Below, piece by piece: positions 8,053 to 15,490 of a DNA stretch of 41,090 nt. Origin of the DNA: Streptomyces sp. NRRL S-31 (GTDB lineage Bacteria; Actinomycetota; Actinomycetes; Streptomycetales; Streptomycetaceae); assembly GCF_000718775.1 (NCBI RefSeq), contig NZ_JOCB01000080.1, positions 1 to 41,090 on the forward strand, in the 5' to 3' direction. Numbering within the stretch: the first letter of the stretch is position 1; every line of letters begins with the position of its first letter. Under the pieces are notes generated by a model. That model saw only the letters and a program-made list of their open reading frames with translations. It made no database searches and was not told the DNA's origin. A program made the position numbers and the translations under genes.

Positions 8053-8688
8053 TCAGACCTCCGCCGACGCCCCCGGTGCCAGCCGCCGGTGGTCGGTGCC
8101 GCCCAGGGCGCCGATCTGGTTGTCGTAGATCGGCCGGGCGAGGTCGGTGAGCAGGGCGTCGTGGACGTCGTAGGCCCTGAGCGGCCGGACCTCGCGGACG
8201 TAGTCGATGACCTCGGAGATCTTGTTCCAGGGGGCCATCACCGGCAGCAGCAGCGTCTCCACGGGGTGGCCGGGGACGGTGAGGGCGTCCCCGGGGTGGA
8301 AGACCCTGCCGTCGTCGATCAGGTAGCCGACGTTGGTGATGCGCGGGATGTCCGGGTGGATCACGGCGTGCAGTTCGCCGTGGACCCGCACGTCGAAGCC
8401 GGCGGCGGTGAAGGCGTCGCCGTGGCCCACGGTGTGCACGCGGCCCGGGAAGGCCGCCGCGAGCCGGTCGGCGACGGACTTCAGCGTCCAGATCGCGGCG
8501 GCCGGATTGTCCTCCAGGGCGGTGCGCAGCCGCCCCTCGTCGAAGTGGTCCGGGTGCTCGTGGGTGACCAGGATCGCGTCCGCGCCGGCCGCCGCGTCCC
8601 GCTCGGAGAAACCGCCCGGGTCGATGACGAGCGTCCGCCCCTCCTTCTCGAGGCGGACGCAGGCGTGGGACTTCTTCGTGAGCTTCAT
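8053..8688 (-). CDS. Metallo-beta-lactamase-fold hydrolase (UlaG-like), 211 aa
   Basis: A metal-dependent hydrolase of unknown substrate. The fold is shown by MKLTKKSHACVRLEKEGRTL (beta-strand start), DPGGFSE, the HxHxDH metal site in THEHPDHFDE, HPGDALTVPG (bridging Asp) and a late YDVHDALL. This pattern resembles UlaG-like small beta-lactamase-superfamily proteins common in actinobacteria. ATG at 8688 is preceded by GGGAG and is preferred over an ATG three codons upstream. It is followed by xthA on the same strand after 35 bp. The substrate cannot be read from the sequence. Confidence 0.85.
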   Translation of the reverse strand: MKLTKKSHACVRLEKEGRTLVIDPGGFSERDAAAGADAILVTHEHPDHFDEGRLRTALEDNPAAAIWTLKSVADRLAAAFPGRVHTVGHGDAFTAAGFDVRVHGELHAVIHPDIPRITNVGYLIDDGRVFHPGDALTVPGHPVETLLLPVMAPWNKISEVIDYVREVRPLRAYDVHDALLTDLARPIYDNQIGALGGTDHRRLAPGASAEV

Positions 8689-8726
8689 GGCTCCCATCCT
8701 GCCGCCCGCGCCCGCCGTGCGCGGCG

Positions 8727-10049
8727 CTACCCGGCGGGCGTGGTCTCCTCCCGGATGACCTGCTGGGCCACCCGGAACGCGCTGTTCGCGGCCGGCACCC
8801 CGCAGTAGACGGCCGCCTGGAGCAGCACCTCGCCGATCTCGGCCGGGGTCAGTCCGTTGCGCAGGGCGGCCCGGGTGTGGGTGGCCAGCTCCTCCAGGTG
8901 GCCGCCCGCGACCAGCGCGGTCAGCGTGATGCAGCTGCGGGTGCGGCGGTCCAGGCCCGGCCGGTCCCAGATCTCGCCCCAGGCGTAGCGGGTGACGAAC
9001 TCCTGGAAGTCCCCGGAGAACTCGTCGGACTGCTCCAGCACCCGGTCCACGTGGGCGTCGCCGAGCACGTCGCGGCGGATCTTCAGCCCGGTGCCGTACC
9101 GGTCGGGCTGCCCCCCGGGCTGTGCCGGTGCGGCGGCCGGCGCGATCTCGGCGACCGGCGCGGCCTGCTGCGGCACGGCCGGGGCGGGCACGGCGGGGGC
9201 GGGGGCCGCCGGGGCGGCGGGGACGGCGGTCTGCGCGGCCGGCAGCACGGTCTGCCCGGTGTCGAAGGGCTGCTGCCAGGCGGTGGAGAAGTGGTGGACG
9301 AGCAGGTCGGTGACGGCGGCGGGCTGCTCGACCGGCACCAGGTGGGAGGCGCCGGGGACGACCGCGAGCCGGGCGTCGGGGATGCCGGCGACCAGGGTGC
9401 GGGCCTCGGCGGGGCCGGTGACCTGGTCGTCGGAGCCGACCAGGACCAGCGTCGGCACGCCGACTCGGCCCAGCTCGGACCGTACGTCGAAGGCGGCGAG
9501 GGCCTCGCAGGCGGCGATGTAGCAGCCCGGGTCGGTGGTGCGCACCATCTGTACGGCCCACTCGGTGATCGCGGGCTGCGCGGCGGCGAACCCGGCGGTG
9601 AACCAGCGGTCGGGCGCGGTCCGGGCGATCGGGTCGAGGCCGTTCGTCCGGACCACCACACCGCGCTGGCGGAACTCGTCGGCGGTGCCGAACCGGGGCG
9701 AGGCCGCGACCAGCGCGAGCGAGGCGAGCCGCTCGGGGTGGCGCAGGGCCAGCTCGATGCCGACGGCGCCGCCCAGCGCGCAGCCCGCGTAGCCGAAGCG
9801 CTGCACGCCGAGCGCGTCCAGCGTGGCCAGCAGCCGTCCGGTGAGGTCGGCGACCGAACCGGACGGGTGCGCGGGGGCGCCGCCGTGGCCGGGCAGGTCG
9901 AACCGGAAGACCCGCCACTGCTTGACCAGCTCCGGCACCTGGCGGTCCCACATGTGGCGCGTCGTGCCGAGTGACGGTCCGAGGACCAGGACCGGGGCGC
10001 CTTCCGGCCCGTCGAAGCTGTATTCCAGGAGTGCAGTCGTCGTGCTCAC
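8727..10049 (-). CDS. pcaL: PcaL-like fusion: enol-lactonase-type hydrolase + carboxymuconolactone decarboxylase, 440 aa
   Basis: In the protocatechuate branch of the beta-ketoadipate pathway PcaL joins 3-oxoadipate enol-lactonase (PcaD) to 4-carboxymuconolactone decarboxylase (PcaC). The N-terminal half is an alpha/beta hydrolase (VLGPSLGTTRHMWD, PGHGGAP, SLALVAASPRFGTADEFRQR, PGASHLVPVEQP). A Pro/Ala linker of about 55 residues follows, then a CMD domain (VTRYAWGEIWDRPGLDRRTR, LTALVAGGHLEELATHTRAA, GLTPAEIGEVLLQ). The nucleophile elbow normally written GxSxG reads GCALG: residue 91 is Ala (codon at 9777-9779), so the lactonase half should be inactive as read. The start is GTG at 10049 by family alignment; ATG at 10073 is possible. 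No other pca genes are nearby. Confidence 0.85.
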   Translation of the reverse strand: MSTTTALLEYSFDGPEGAPVLVLGPSLGTTRHMWDRQVPELVKQWRVFRFDLPGHGGAPAHPSGSVADLTGRLLATLDALGVQRFGYAGCALGGAVGIELALRHPERLASLALVAASPRFGTADEFRQRGVVVRTNGLDPIARTAPDRWFTAGFAAAQPAITEWAVQMVRTTDPGCYIAACEALAAFDVRSELGRVGVPTLVLVGSDDQVTGPAEARTLVAGIPDARLAVVPGASHLVPVEQPAAVTDLLVHHFSTAWQQPFDTGQTVLPAAQTAVPAAPAAPAPAVPAPAVPQQAAPVAEIAPAAAPAQPGGQPDRYGTGLKIRRDVLGDAHVDRVLEQSDEFSGDFQEFVTRYAWGEIWDRPGLDRRTRSCITLTALVAGGHLEELATHTRAALRNGLTPAEIGEVLLQAAVYCGVPAANSAFRVAQQVIREETTPAG

Positions 10050-10154
10050 CCGCTCAACGCTCGCACATCTCACGACCGGAGCCGACGGCGGGGCGACCTG
10101 TTTCAGCCGCCGGCGCGTGCCGGCACCGCCCGTGCCCCGGGGGGCGTCCGGCGC

Positions 10155-11036
10155 CTACCCTCGCGGGCGCACCTCGACGTGGCCGTCTACGGTCCGGGTG
10201 TCGAAGGCGGGCTGCGGCGCGGTGGCGGGTCCGCGGACGTTCCAGCCGTCGGAGAGCCGGAAGACGCTGCCGTGCCAGGGGCACTGGACGCATCCGTCGG
10301 TGACCGCGCCCTCGGAGAGCGGTCCCGCGAGGTGGCTGCACCGGTCCGCCAGCGCGTGCACCGTCCCGTCGGCGTCACGGAACACCAGGACGGGTACGTC
10401 GTCGACGACCCGGCGCACGGGCTCGCCCGCCGGGAACTCCGTCACCGCGCCGACCCGGTGCCAGATGCCGCGGACGACGTGCGGGACCTCCTCGGCGTGG
10501 TTGGCGCCGGCCGCCTGACGGTAGGCCAGGTGTCCGCCCAGCATGCCGCCGACGCCGACCGCGGTCAGGCCCAGGAAGCCGTAGGCGCGGCCCGCCTTGG
10601 TGCGGCCCTTGACGCGGCAGACCAGCGACGTGCCGTACAGGCCGAGGGCCGCCACGTTGGCGAGGGCGTGGACCAGGCCGACGCGCAGCTGCTCACGGCG
10701 GAGTTCCGCCCAGTCGACGGCGCCCGCGAGCGCGGCGGGCGCGGCCGCCGCCATGCCGACGCCCACCAGCACGCCTGCCTCCCGGGAGCGCCCGGGCCAC
10801 AGGTCGAGGACCGCGGCGGACAGCCAGGTGCCGATCGGGACCTGCACCATCAGCGGGTGCACCGGGTGCCCCAGCCACCTGCCGTGCAGCACGTCGCGGC
10901 CGGGTCCGAGGGGCAGGGCCCGTACCGCCCCGCCGACGGCGTCGATCACCGGGTCGGCCCGGGGGTTCCTTTCCAGCGCGTCCAGCAGTACCGGCATCCG
11001 GTTCCGCCGCGCGCGGCGGTGAGGCGTTGCGCTCAT
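10155..11036 (-). CDS. Rieske [2Fe-2S] protein with DUF2231-type membrane domain, 293 aa
   Basis: The N-terminal half carries a DUF2231-like membrane domain: GRWLGHPVHPLMVQVPIGTW, then four hydrophobic segments (VLVGVGMAAAAPAALAGAV, LVHALANVAALGLYGTSL, GFLGLTAVGVGGMLGGHLAY). The C-terminal half is a Rieske ferredoxin domain with both cluster motifs, C-S-H in DRCSHLAGPLSEG and C-P-W-H in CVQCPWHGSVFRLSDG. It is probably a membrane-anchored electron carrier; its partner is unknown. The start is taken as ATG at 11036, although the RBS is weak and an internal ATG at about 10997 is an alternative. It is divergent from the SPW protein, and the intergenic region carries a sigma-B-type promoter pointing away from this gene. 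Confidence 0.87.
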   Translation of the reverse strand: MSATPHRRARRNRMPVLLDALERNPRADPVIDAVGGAVRALPLGPGRDVLHGRWLGHPVHPLMVQVPIGTWLSAAVLDLWPGRSREAGVLVGVGMAAAAPAALAGAVDWAELRREQLRVGLVHALANVAALGLYGTSLVCRVKGRTKAGRAYGFLGLTAVGVGGMLGGHLAYRQAAGANHAEEVPHVVRGIWHRVGAVTEFPAGEPVRRVVDDVPVLVFRDADGTVHALADRCSHLAGPLSEGAVTDGCVQCPWHGSVFRLSDGWNVRGPATAPQPAFDTRTVDGHVEVRPRG

Positions 11037-11075
11037 GCGCGCCGGGTCCCCGCCGGTTCCCGTGACAAACGAGCC

Positions 11076-11099
11076 GGTTGTGACTCCTGATACGGGTAC
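11076..11099 (+). promoter_or_regulatory. Sigma-B-type stress promoter
   Basis: GGTT at 11076-11079, then 14 nt, then GGGTAC at 11094-11099. This fits the Streptomyces sigma-B consensus as I recall it (GNNT, 14-16 nt, GGGTAC/T). It lies about 44 bp upstream of the SPW-protein ATG and in its direction, suggesting osmotic or general stress control. Confidence 0.55.
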
Positions 11100-11142
11100 T
11101 CGCCGAAGACCGGACGTACATCGCCCTGCGAAGGTGAAGACA

Positions 11143-11655
11143 ATGACAACTTCTCCCAGGCCGTCCATCGAAACGCATCCCGACATCGTCGACATGCGGC
11201 TTCGGCACGAGATGGCCGAGCGCGCCACCAGCACGCCCCAGGGCCAGGCCATCGAGACCCTGGCGCTGCTCACCGGTCTGTACCTCGCGGCATCGCCGTG
11301 GATCACGGGCTTCAACAACCTGTCGACGCTGGCCGTCACCAACCTGCTCACCGGCATCGCCTACGCGGTCCTGATGAGCGGCGGCTTCGGCCGGGCCTAC
11401 GAACGCACCCACAGCATGGCGTGGGCGTGCTGCGCCCTGGGCGTGTGGGCCGTGATCGCACCCTGGGTGGTCGCGGGGAACGTCAGCACGACGAAGACGA
11501 TCATCAACAACGTCATCACCGGTGTGCTGGCCCTCCTGCTGGCCCTGGCCGCCAGCGCTGCCGCCCGGGCGGCCGAATCGTCCCGCGCCCACACCCGGAC
11601 CGGGACCGGCACCGGCACCGGCACGTCGGCGTCCTACCCGCCCGGCCGCGGCTGA
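11143..11655 (+). CDS. SPW-repeat membrane protein, 170 aa
   Basis: A small integral membrane protein with two SPW-type repeats, ASPWITGF and IAPWVVAG. Each sits at the end of a hydrophobic helix (ETLALLTGLYLAASPW and ACCALGVWAVIAPW), and there are further helices at NLLTGIAYAVLMSGGFG and VITGVLALLLALAASAA. The family occurs widely in actinobacteria and its function is unknown. The N-terminal 45 residues are hydrophilic, and the C-terminus is a low-complexity tail made by a GGCACC/GGGACC hexamer repeat (TGTGTGTG). The ATG at 11143 follows GAAGGTGAAG. A sigma-B-like promoter lies just upstream, which fits a stress-related envelope protein (inference). Confidence 0.85.
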   Translation: MTTSPRPSIETHPDIVDMRLRHEMAERATSTPQGQAIETLALLTGLYLAASPWITGFNNLSTLAVTNLLTGIAYAVLMSGGFGRAYERTHSMAWACCALGVWAVIAPWVVAGNVSTTKTIINNVITGVLALLLALAASAAARAAESSRAHTRTGTGTGTGTSASYPPGRG

Positions 11656-11661
11656 CGCCGT

Positions 11662-11688
11662 CGTGCGGCCCGCCCCGCGGGCCGCACG
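11662..11688. terminator. Hairpin with 12-bp arms after SPW gene
   Basis: The arms 11662-11673 (CGTGCGGCCCGC) and 11677-11688 flank a CCC loop, 7 bp after the SPW stop codon. It is an intrinsic-type terminator between convergent genes. Confidence 0.7.
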
Positions 11689-11717
11689 CGGCACGTCCCG
11701 GCCGGGACCCGGGCGTC

Positions 11718-11748
11718 GGCCGGGACACGCACACCGCGTGTCCCGGCC
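11718..11748. terminator. Hairpin with 13-bp arms before DUF5133-like gene end
   Basis: GGCCGGGACACGC at 11718-11730 and its complement at 11736-11748 flank the loop ACACC. It is the second hairpin in this convergent intergenic region and probably serves the minus-strand gene ending at 11785. Confidence 0.65.
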
Positions 11749-11784
11749 CGCCTCGGCAGGCCCCGCCGGTGCCGGGCGGCACGG

Positions 11785-12012
11785 TCAGGCGGTGAGGACG
11801 GAGTCGTCCTGCGGGCGGGCTCCGGGCAGCCGGTGGCGGGCGGCGACCAGAGCGGCGTCGACGTCGCCGGTGCCGGTCGCCACGCAGAGCGTACGGGCGA
11901 GGTCGTCCATCCGCCGGCGCACCTCGGGGCTGCCCTTCTCGGCGTGCAGGACCCGCAGTGCCCGGTACTCCTCGACGAGGTTCGTCAGTACCGCCGGGTG
12001 TGCCATGAGCAT
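11785..12012 (-). CDS. DUF5133-like small protein, 75 aa
   Basis: A small soluble helical protein that begins MLMAHPAVLTNLVEEYRALR. It continues with VLHAEKGSPEVRRRMDDLAR, TLCVATGTGDVDAALVAARH and ends RPQDDSVLTA. This is the pattern I associate with the Streptomyces-specific DUF5133 family, whose function is unknown. GGGAGG lies 7 bases before ATG at 12010-12012, and an internal ATG follows two codons later. It is the next gene after the PfkB kinase on the same strand, 105 bp downstream of it, and is followed by terminator hairpins. Confidence 0.8.
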   Translation of the reverse strand: MLMAHPAVLTNLVEEYRALRVLHAEKGSPEVRRRMDDLARTLCVATGTGDVDAALVAARHRLPGARPQDDSVLTA

Positions 12013-12117
12013 CGAGAGCCTCCCTGGTGCGCGTCACTCACTTGGCCGATACACCGGCCCTTCTGCCCCGGGGCCCGGCCGTCATTCCCCGGCCGCCGTT
12101 CCTCTTCGTTCCCCTCG

Positions 12118-13056
12118 TCATTCCCCGGTCGCGGACGGTCCGGCGGCGGTGAACTCCAGCTCGGTCGCGCGGGCCAGGAGCCGGGACCGGGTGATGGCGT
12201 CCACCCGGGTCGAGGGGACCGTGCAGGCGTGGGCTCCGGCGATCGCGCCGTACCGGGCGCAGCGCAGCGGGTCCTCGCCGTTCAGCCAGCCGAGCAGGAA
12301 GGCGGCGGCGAAGGCGTCGCCCGCGCCGTTGGAGTCCACCACCGGGGCGGGCGGGGTGAGGGCCGGTACGTGCGTCAGCTCGCCGTCCGCCAGCAGGTGG
12401 GCGCCCTCGGCGCCGGCGGTGGCCACGACGATCCGGGCCCGGCCGCGGGCGGCGATGTCACGCATGGTGCGCCCGGGGTCGGCCAGGGCGGTGGTGGACA
12501 GGAAGACGAGGTCCGCCGCCAGCGCGAACGGCTCGTGGTACGGGTTGGCGCCGTCCCAGTCGTGCAGGTCGGTGGAGAGGGTGACACCGGTCTCGCGGAG
12601 CAGGGGCAGCGCCTGCGCGCAGGGGTGGGTGATCACGACGTGCGCGTGCCGGCTGGCGGCGGCGAGCGCGCGGACCGTGTCCTCGGGCAGCCGGTCCGAC
12701 GGCTCGGAGCGGGTGTCGTCGTAGAGGGAGAGCCGCCGCCCGTCGGGGCCGACGAGGTTGACCGCGCGCTTGGTGCCGGCGGGCTGCGGGACCGCGGTGA
12801 ACGGGATGCCGTGGTCGCGGTGGAGGCCGCGGACCAGGTCTCCCTCGTGGTCGTCGCCGAGCATGTCGAGGTGGTGGGTGCGCAGCCCCAGGGCGGCGAG
12901 GCCGAGCGTGACGAAGTCCCCGCTCTGTCCGGCGCGGGTGGTGATGCCGGGGCGGATCAGGTAGCTGTCGGCGAAGGGGAGCGGCAGTTCGGGGACGTGG
13001 ACGATCGTGTCCACCCCGGCGCCGCCCAGGACCAGGACGTCGGTGTCGGTGGTCAT
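12118..13056 (-). CDS. PfkB-family carbohydrate kinase, 312 aa
   Basis: A ribokinase-fold kinase that phosphorylates a sugar or nucleoside with ATP. It has the N-terminal VLVLGGAGVDTIVHVPELP, the substrate-binding GITTRAGQSGDFVTLGLAAL, the turn DMLGDDHEGDLV, LSLYDDTRSEP and the C-terminal signature VVDSNGAGDAFAAAFLLGWL, where the second Asp is the catalytic base. The specificity (ribose, fructose, adenosine or other) cannot be read from the sequence. The ATG at 13054-13056 is the family start. A 9-bp inverted repeat (13117-13145) 60 bp upstream looks like a regulator site. The gene is separated from the upstream minus-strand operon by a terminator hairpin. Confidence 0.87.
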   Translation of the reverse strand: MTTDTDVLVLGGAGVDTIVHVPELPLPFADSYLIRPGITTRAGQSGDFVTLGLAALGLRTHHLDMLGDDHEGDLVRGLHRDHGIPFTAVPQPAGTKRAVNLVGPDGRRLSLYDDTRSEPSDRLPEDTVRALAAASRHAHVVITHPCAQALPLLRETGVTLSTDLHDWDGANPYHEPFALAADLVFLSTTALADPGRTMRDIAARGRARIVVATAGAEGAHLLADGELTHVPALTPPAPVVDSNGAGDAFAAAFLLGWLNGEDPLRCARYGAIAGAHACTVPSTRVDAITRSRLLARATELEFTAAGPSATGE

Positions 13057-13116
13057 CGGGTTCCTCTCGGGCCGTCGTGACCCGCCGAGTCAACCAGCAC
13101 GCCGACAGCTGCGGCA

Positions 13117-13145
13117 AGAAGTTGCTGAAAATTACGGCAACTTCT
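13117..13145. promoter_or_regulatory. Inverted-repeat operator upstream of the PfkB kinase
   Basis: AGAAGTTGC (13117-13125) and GCAACTTCT (13137-13145) flank an 11-nt AT-rich centre (TGAAAATTACG) in otherwise very GC-rich DNA. Its position 60-90 bp before the kinase start and its palindromic form suggest a binding site for a sugar-responsive repressor of LacI or ROK type. The regulator itself is not in the window. Confidence 0.55.
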
Positions 13146-13154
13146 GACAGCGGC

Positions 13155-13183
13155 GGGCCCCGCCGGACCGCCCGGCGGGGCCC
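13155..13183. terminator. Hairpin ending the nine-gene minus-strand operon
   Basis: The arms GGGCCCCGCCGG (13155-13166) and CCGGCGGGGCCC (13172-13183) flank a 5-nt loop. It lies 46 bp beyond the stop of the methyltransferase at 13230 and before the kinase promoter, so it probably ends the operon. Confidence 0.7.
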
Positions 13184-13229
13184 GGCCGGTCCGGGCCCCG
13201 CCTCCCGCGCCCGGGCTTACAGCCGGACG

Positions 13230-14069
13230 TCATACGGTGCCGACGGCGAGGACGTTGCCCTCGCTGATGTAGGCGTCGGGGTCGTCGAGCGGGTGACCGG
13301 GGCCGGCGGGGTCGGCGAACCGCCGCCAGGCGTCGCTCTGGCCCAGGGCGAGGGCCTGCCCGGCGATCTGCGCGCAGGCCACCGCGTAGAACTCCCGGGC
13401 CGCGTCCGGCAGCGGCGCGTGGTGCTCGATGAGGACGGTGCGCTGGCGCACCCCGCCGAGTCCGGCCTTCCTCAGGTGGCGGTACAGCTCGCGGCTGCGC
13501 AGCAGTTGCCGGGCGTAGCCGGGCGCGGCACCGGCGGCGCGGAAGAAGTCGCCGAACAGGTACGGGTCGCCGGGCCGCGCGGTGATCAGGTGGGCGTCCA
13601 GGTCCTTGACGGCGACGACGCCGCCGGGGCGCACCACGCGCCGCAGCTCGGCCAGGGCGGCGGCGAGCTGGTCGTCGTCCAGGTACTGCGTGGTGTTGGC
13701 GCACCACGCGGCGTCGAAGGTGTCGTCGAGGTAGGGCAGCGCGAGCAGGTCGGCCCGGCGGACGTCCACCGGGCAGGGCAGCCGCCAGGCGCCGGCCCGG
13801 TCGGCGGCGAGCGCCGCGTTCTCCTCGGCGAGGTCGACGGCGGTGATCCGGCCGCCCGGTCCCACGATGCCGGCGAGGTACGGCAGATAGTCGCCGGACC
13901 CGCAGCCCGCGTCGAGGACGTGCCCGCCGGACGGCAGTCCGGCCTCGCCCAGCAGGCTCAGGTAGGTGTCCCGGCAGGCGCGGAAGTGGGTGTCGACGAC
14001 GGTGTGGTGGGTGAAGCCGAGCCCGGTGGAGGTCGTGTAGCCCCACTCCTGGTGGTCGCGGGTCACCAT
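13230..14069 (-). CDS. Class I SAM-dependent methyltransferase, 279 aa
   Basis: Transfers a methyl group from S-adenosylmethionine to an unknown small molecule. It has a Rossmann fold with motif I VLDAGCGSGDYL at residues 51-62, an acidic strand-2 end RITAVDLAEEN, motif II FDAAWCANTTQYLDD and motif III LRRVVRPGGVVAVKDLDAHL. The C-terminal 120 residues are helical and may form the acceptor lid. The first 20 residues (RDHQEWGYTTSTGLGFTHHT) precede the core. The start is ATG at 14067-14069; it overlaps the end of the alpha/beta hydrolase gene by 7 bp, implying translational coupling. It is the last gene of the nine-gene run. Confidence 0.88.
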   Translation of the reverse strand: MVTRDHQEWGYTTSTGLGFTHHTVVDTHFRACRDTYLSLLGEAGLPSGGHVLDAGCGSGDYLPYLAGIVGPGGRITAVDLAEENAALAADRAGAWRLPCPVDVRRADLLALPYLDDTFDAAWCANTTQYLDDDQLAAALAELRRVVRPGGVVAVKDLDAHLITARPGDPYLFGDFFRAAGAAPGYARQLLRSRELYRHLRKAGLGGVRQRTVLIEHHAPLPDAAREFYAVACAQIAGQALALGQSDAWRRFADPAGPGHPLDDPDAYISEGNVLAVGTV

Positions 14070-14827
14070 GCGGGCGCTCCGATCTCGCCGAGGAAGGCGT
14101 GCAGGGCGCCGGTGACGGCCTCGGGGGTCTCCACGGGCGGCAGGTGACCGGCGCCGGGCACGGTCACCAGGCGCCCGCCGGGCAGGGCGGCGGCGACCTG
14201 CTCGGCCTCGGCGGCGGTGACCAGTTCGTCCTCCTCGCCCGCGATGACGAGGGCGGGTACCGGGGTGGCGCGCAGCACGTCGGTGGAGTCGGGGCGGGCC
14301 GCGATCGCCCGCTGCGCCCAGGCCAGCGCGGCGGGGTCGGCCGCCTCGACGTCGGCGCGGACGCGGGCCAGCACCTCGGGGCGGCGGGCCCGGGTGGTGG
14401 CGCCCACCAGCAGGGGTGTGGTCCGCGCCAGCAACTGCCGCCGGGGTTCGTCCTGCCGGACGAGGTCGGCGAACCGGTGCCGCTGGGCGGTGGCCTCGGG
14501 GCTGTCGGCGGTGGCGCGGGCGGCGAGCAGGGCGAGGCCGGCGACCCGGTCGGGGTGGCGGCGCAGGAACGCCATGGCCGTGTAGCCGCCCATGGAGGAA
14601 CCCACCAGCACGGCCCGGTCGGTGCCGTGCCGGTCCAGGGTGCGGGCCAGGTCGTCGGCGACGGTGTCGAGTGAGGGCGCGTCGCTGCCGAGGGGGGCGG
14701 TGCCGAAGCCCCGCTGGTCCACGGCGAGCACCTGGTGGCCCTGGGCGCGCAGCGCGTCGGCGGGCTCCCGCCACATGCCGGCGTGCAGGGAGAGCGCGTG
14801 CAGCAGGACGACGGGGACGGCGCTCAC
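14063..14827 (-). CDS. Alpha/beta-fold hydrolase, 254 aa
   Basis: A serine hydrolase with the complete signature: oxyanion region VVLLHALSLHAGMW, DQRGFGTAPLG, nucleophile elbow VGSSMGGYTA with Ser78, LVIAGEEDELV (acid) and VPGAGHLPPVETPE (His). It is of the single-domain esterase/lactonase type, and the acyl substrate is unknown. It starts with GTG at 14825-14827, inside the 4-bp overlap with the LysR-domain gene (stop 14824-14826), and ends 7 bp inside the methyltransferase gene. In the operon it could release or trim an activated acyl intermediate made by the GH3-type enzyme (inference). Confidence 0.88.
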   Translation of the reverse strand: MSAVPVVLLHALSLHAGMWREPADALRAQGHQVLAVDQRGFGTAPLGSDAPSLDTVADDLARTLDRHGTDRAVLVGSSMGGYTAMAFLRRHPDRVAGLALLAARATADSPEATAQRHRFADLVRQDEPRRQLLARTTPLLVGATTRARRPEVLARVRADVEAADPAALAWAQRAIAARPDSTDVLRATPVPALVIAGEEDELVTAAEAEQVAAALPGGRLVTVPGAGHLPPVETPEAVTGALHAFLGEIGAPAW

Positions 14828-15462
14828 CGGCCGGCCTCCTTCTCCGCCGCGGCGATGAAGTCCCGGACGTGCTCGGGCAGTTCCCGTTCGCGCGGCCAGG
14901 CGAGGGTGACCGGGGCGGGTGGCAGGTCGTGCACGGGTACGACCCGTACGCCGGCCGGGGCGACGTCGGCGAGGGAGAGGACCGTCAGGTGCACGCCCGC
15001 GCCGGTGGCCACGAGGCGCATCATCTCGGGGACGACCGCGACCCGGTGCCGGCGGTTCAGGGGGCGCCCGGCGGGGGTGTGCGGCGGGACCACCTCGTCC
15101 CAGATGTAGGGCGGGAAGTCGCCGGGCCGGTCGAAGCAGTCGTAGGCGGCGACGTCCTCCACGGAGACGCTGTCGTGGGCGGCGAGCGGATGGCAGGCCG
15201 CGACGACGACGGCACGGGCGTCCTCGGTCAGGGTGCGGGTGGTGGCGAGGTCGGGTTCCCGGACGGCGAACTTGGCGATCATCACGTCCTGCCGGCCGGA
15301 GCGCACGGCCTCGAACGGCTCGGCGATGTCGTACTCGGACAGGATCGTCTCGGCCTCGTCCCGGCCGGCGAGCCGGATGACGTCGGACGCCACGGAGGTG
15401 GAGCCGTGGTAGCCGAGCCGGACGATCCGGCTGTCGGTGACGGTCTGGGATGCTGCGGACAT
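14824..15462 (-). CDS. Stand-alone LysR effector-binding domain protein, 212 aa
   Basis: The protein matches the C-terminal co-inducer domain of LysR regulators: VRLGYHGSTSVASDVIRLAG, FEAVRSGRQDVMIAKFAVRE (compare the LRxGxxDLAL pattern), VVVAACHPLAAHDSVSVEDV, VPEMMRLVATGAGVHLTVLS (compare VxAGxGxxxLP) and a final TLAWPRERELPEHVRDFIAA. It starts directly at the first strand of that domain, so the roughly 80-residue winged helix-turn-helix and linker helix are absent. The 160 bp upstream encode no such domain but are filled with short tandem repeats. It cannot bind DNA like a normal LysR protein; it may be a ligand-binding or sensing partner, or a degenerate regulator. The ATG at 15460-15462 follows GAGGAAG, so it is probably translated. 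Confidence 0.75.
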   Translation of the reverse strand: MSAASQTVTDSRIVRLGYHGSTSVASDVIRLAGRDEAETILSEYDIAEPFEAVRSGRQDVMIAKFAVREPDLATTRTLTEDARAVVVAACHPLAAHDSVSVEDVAAYDCFDRPGDFPPYIWDEVVPPHTPAGRPLNRRHRVAVVPEMMRLVATGAGVHLTVLSLADVAPAGVRVVPVHDLPPAPVTLAWPRERELPEHVRDFIAAAEKEAGR

Positions 15463-15490
15463 GGCGGGCTTCCTCGGGCTTCCTGGGTGG

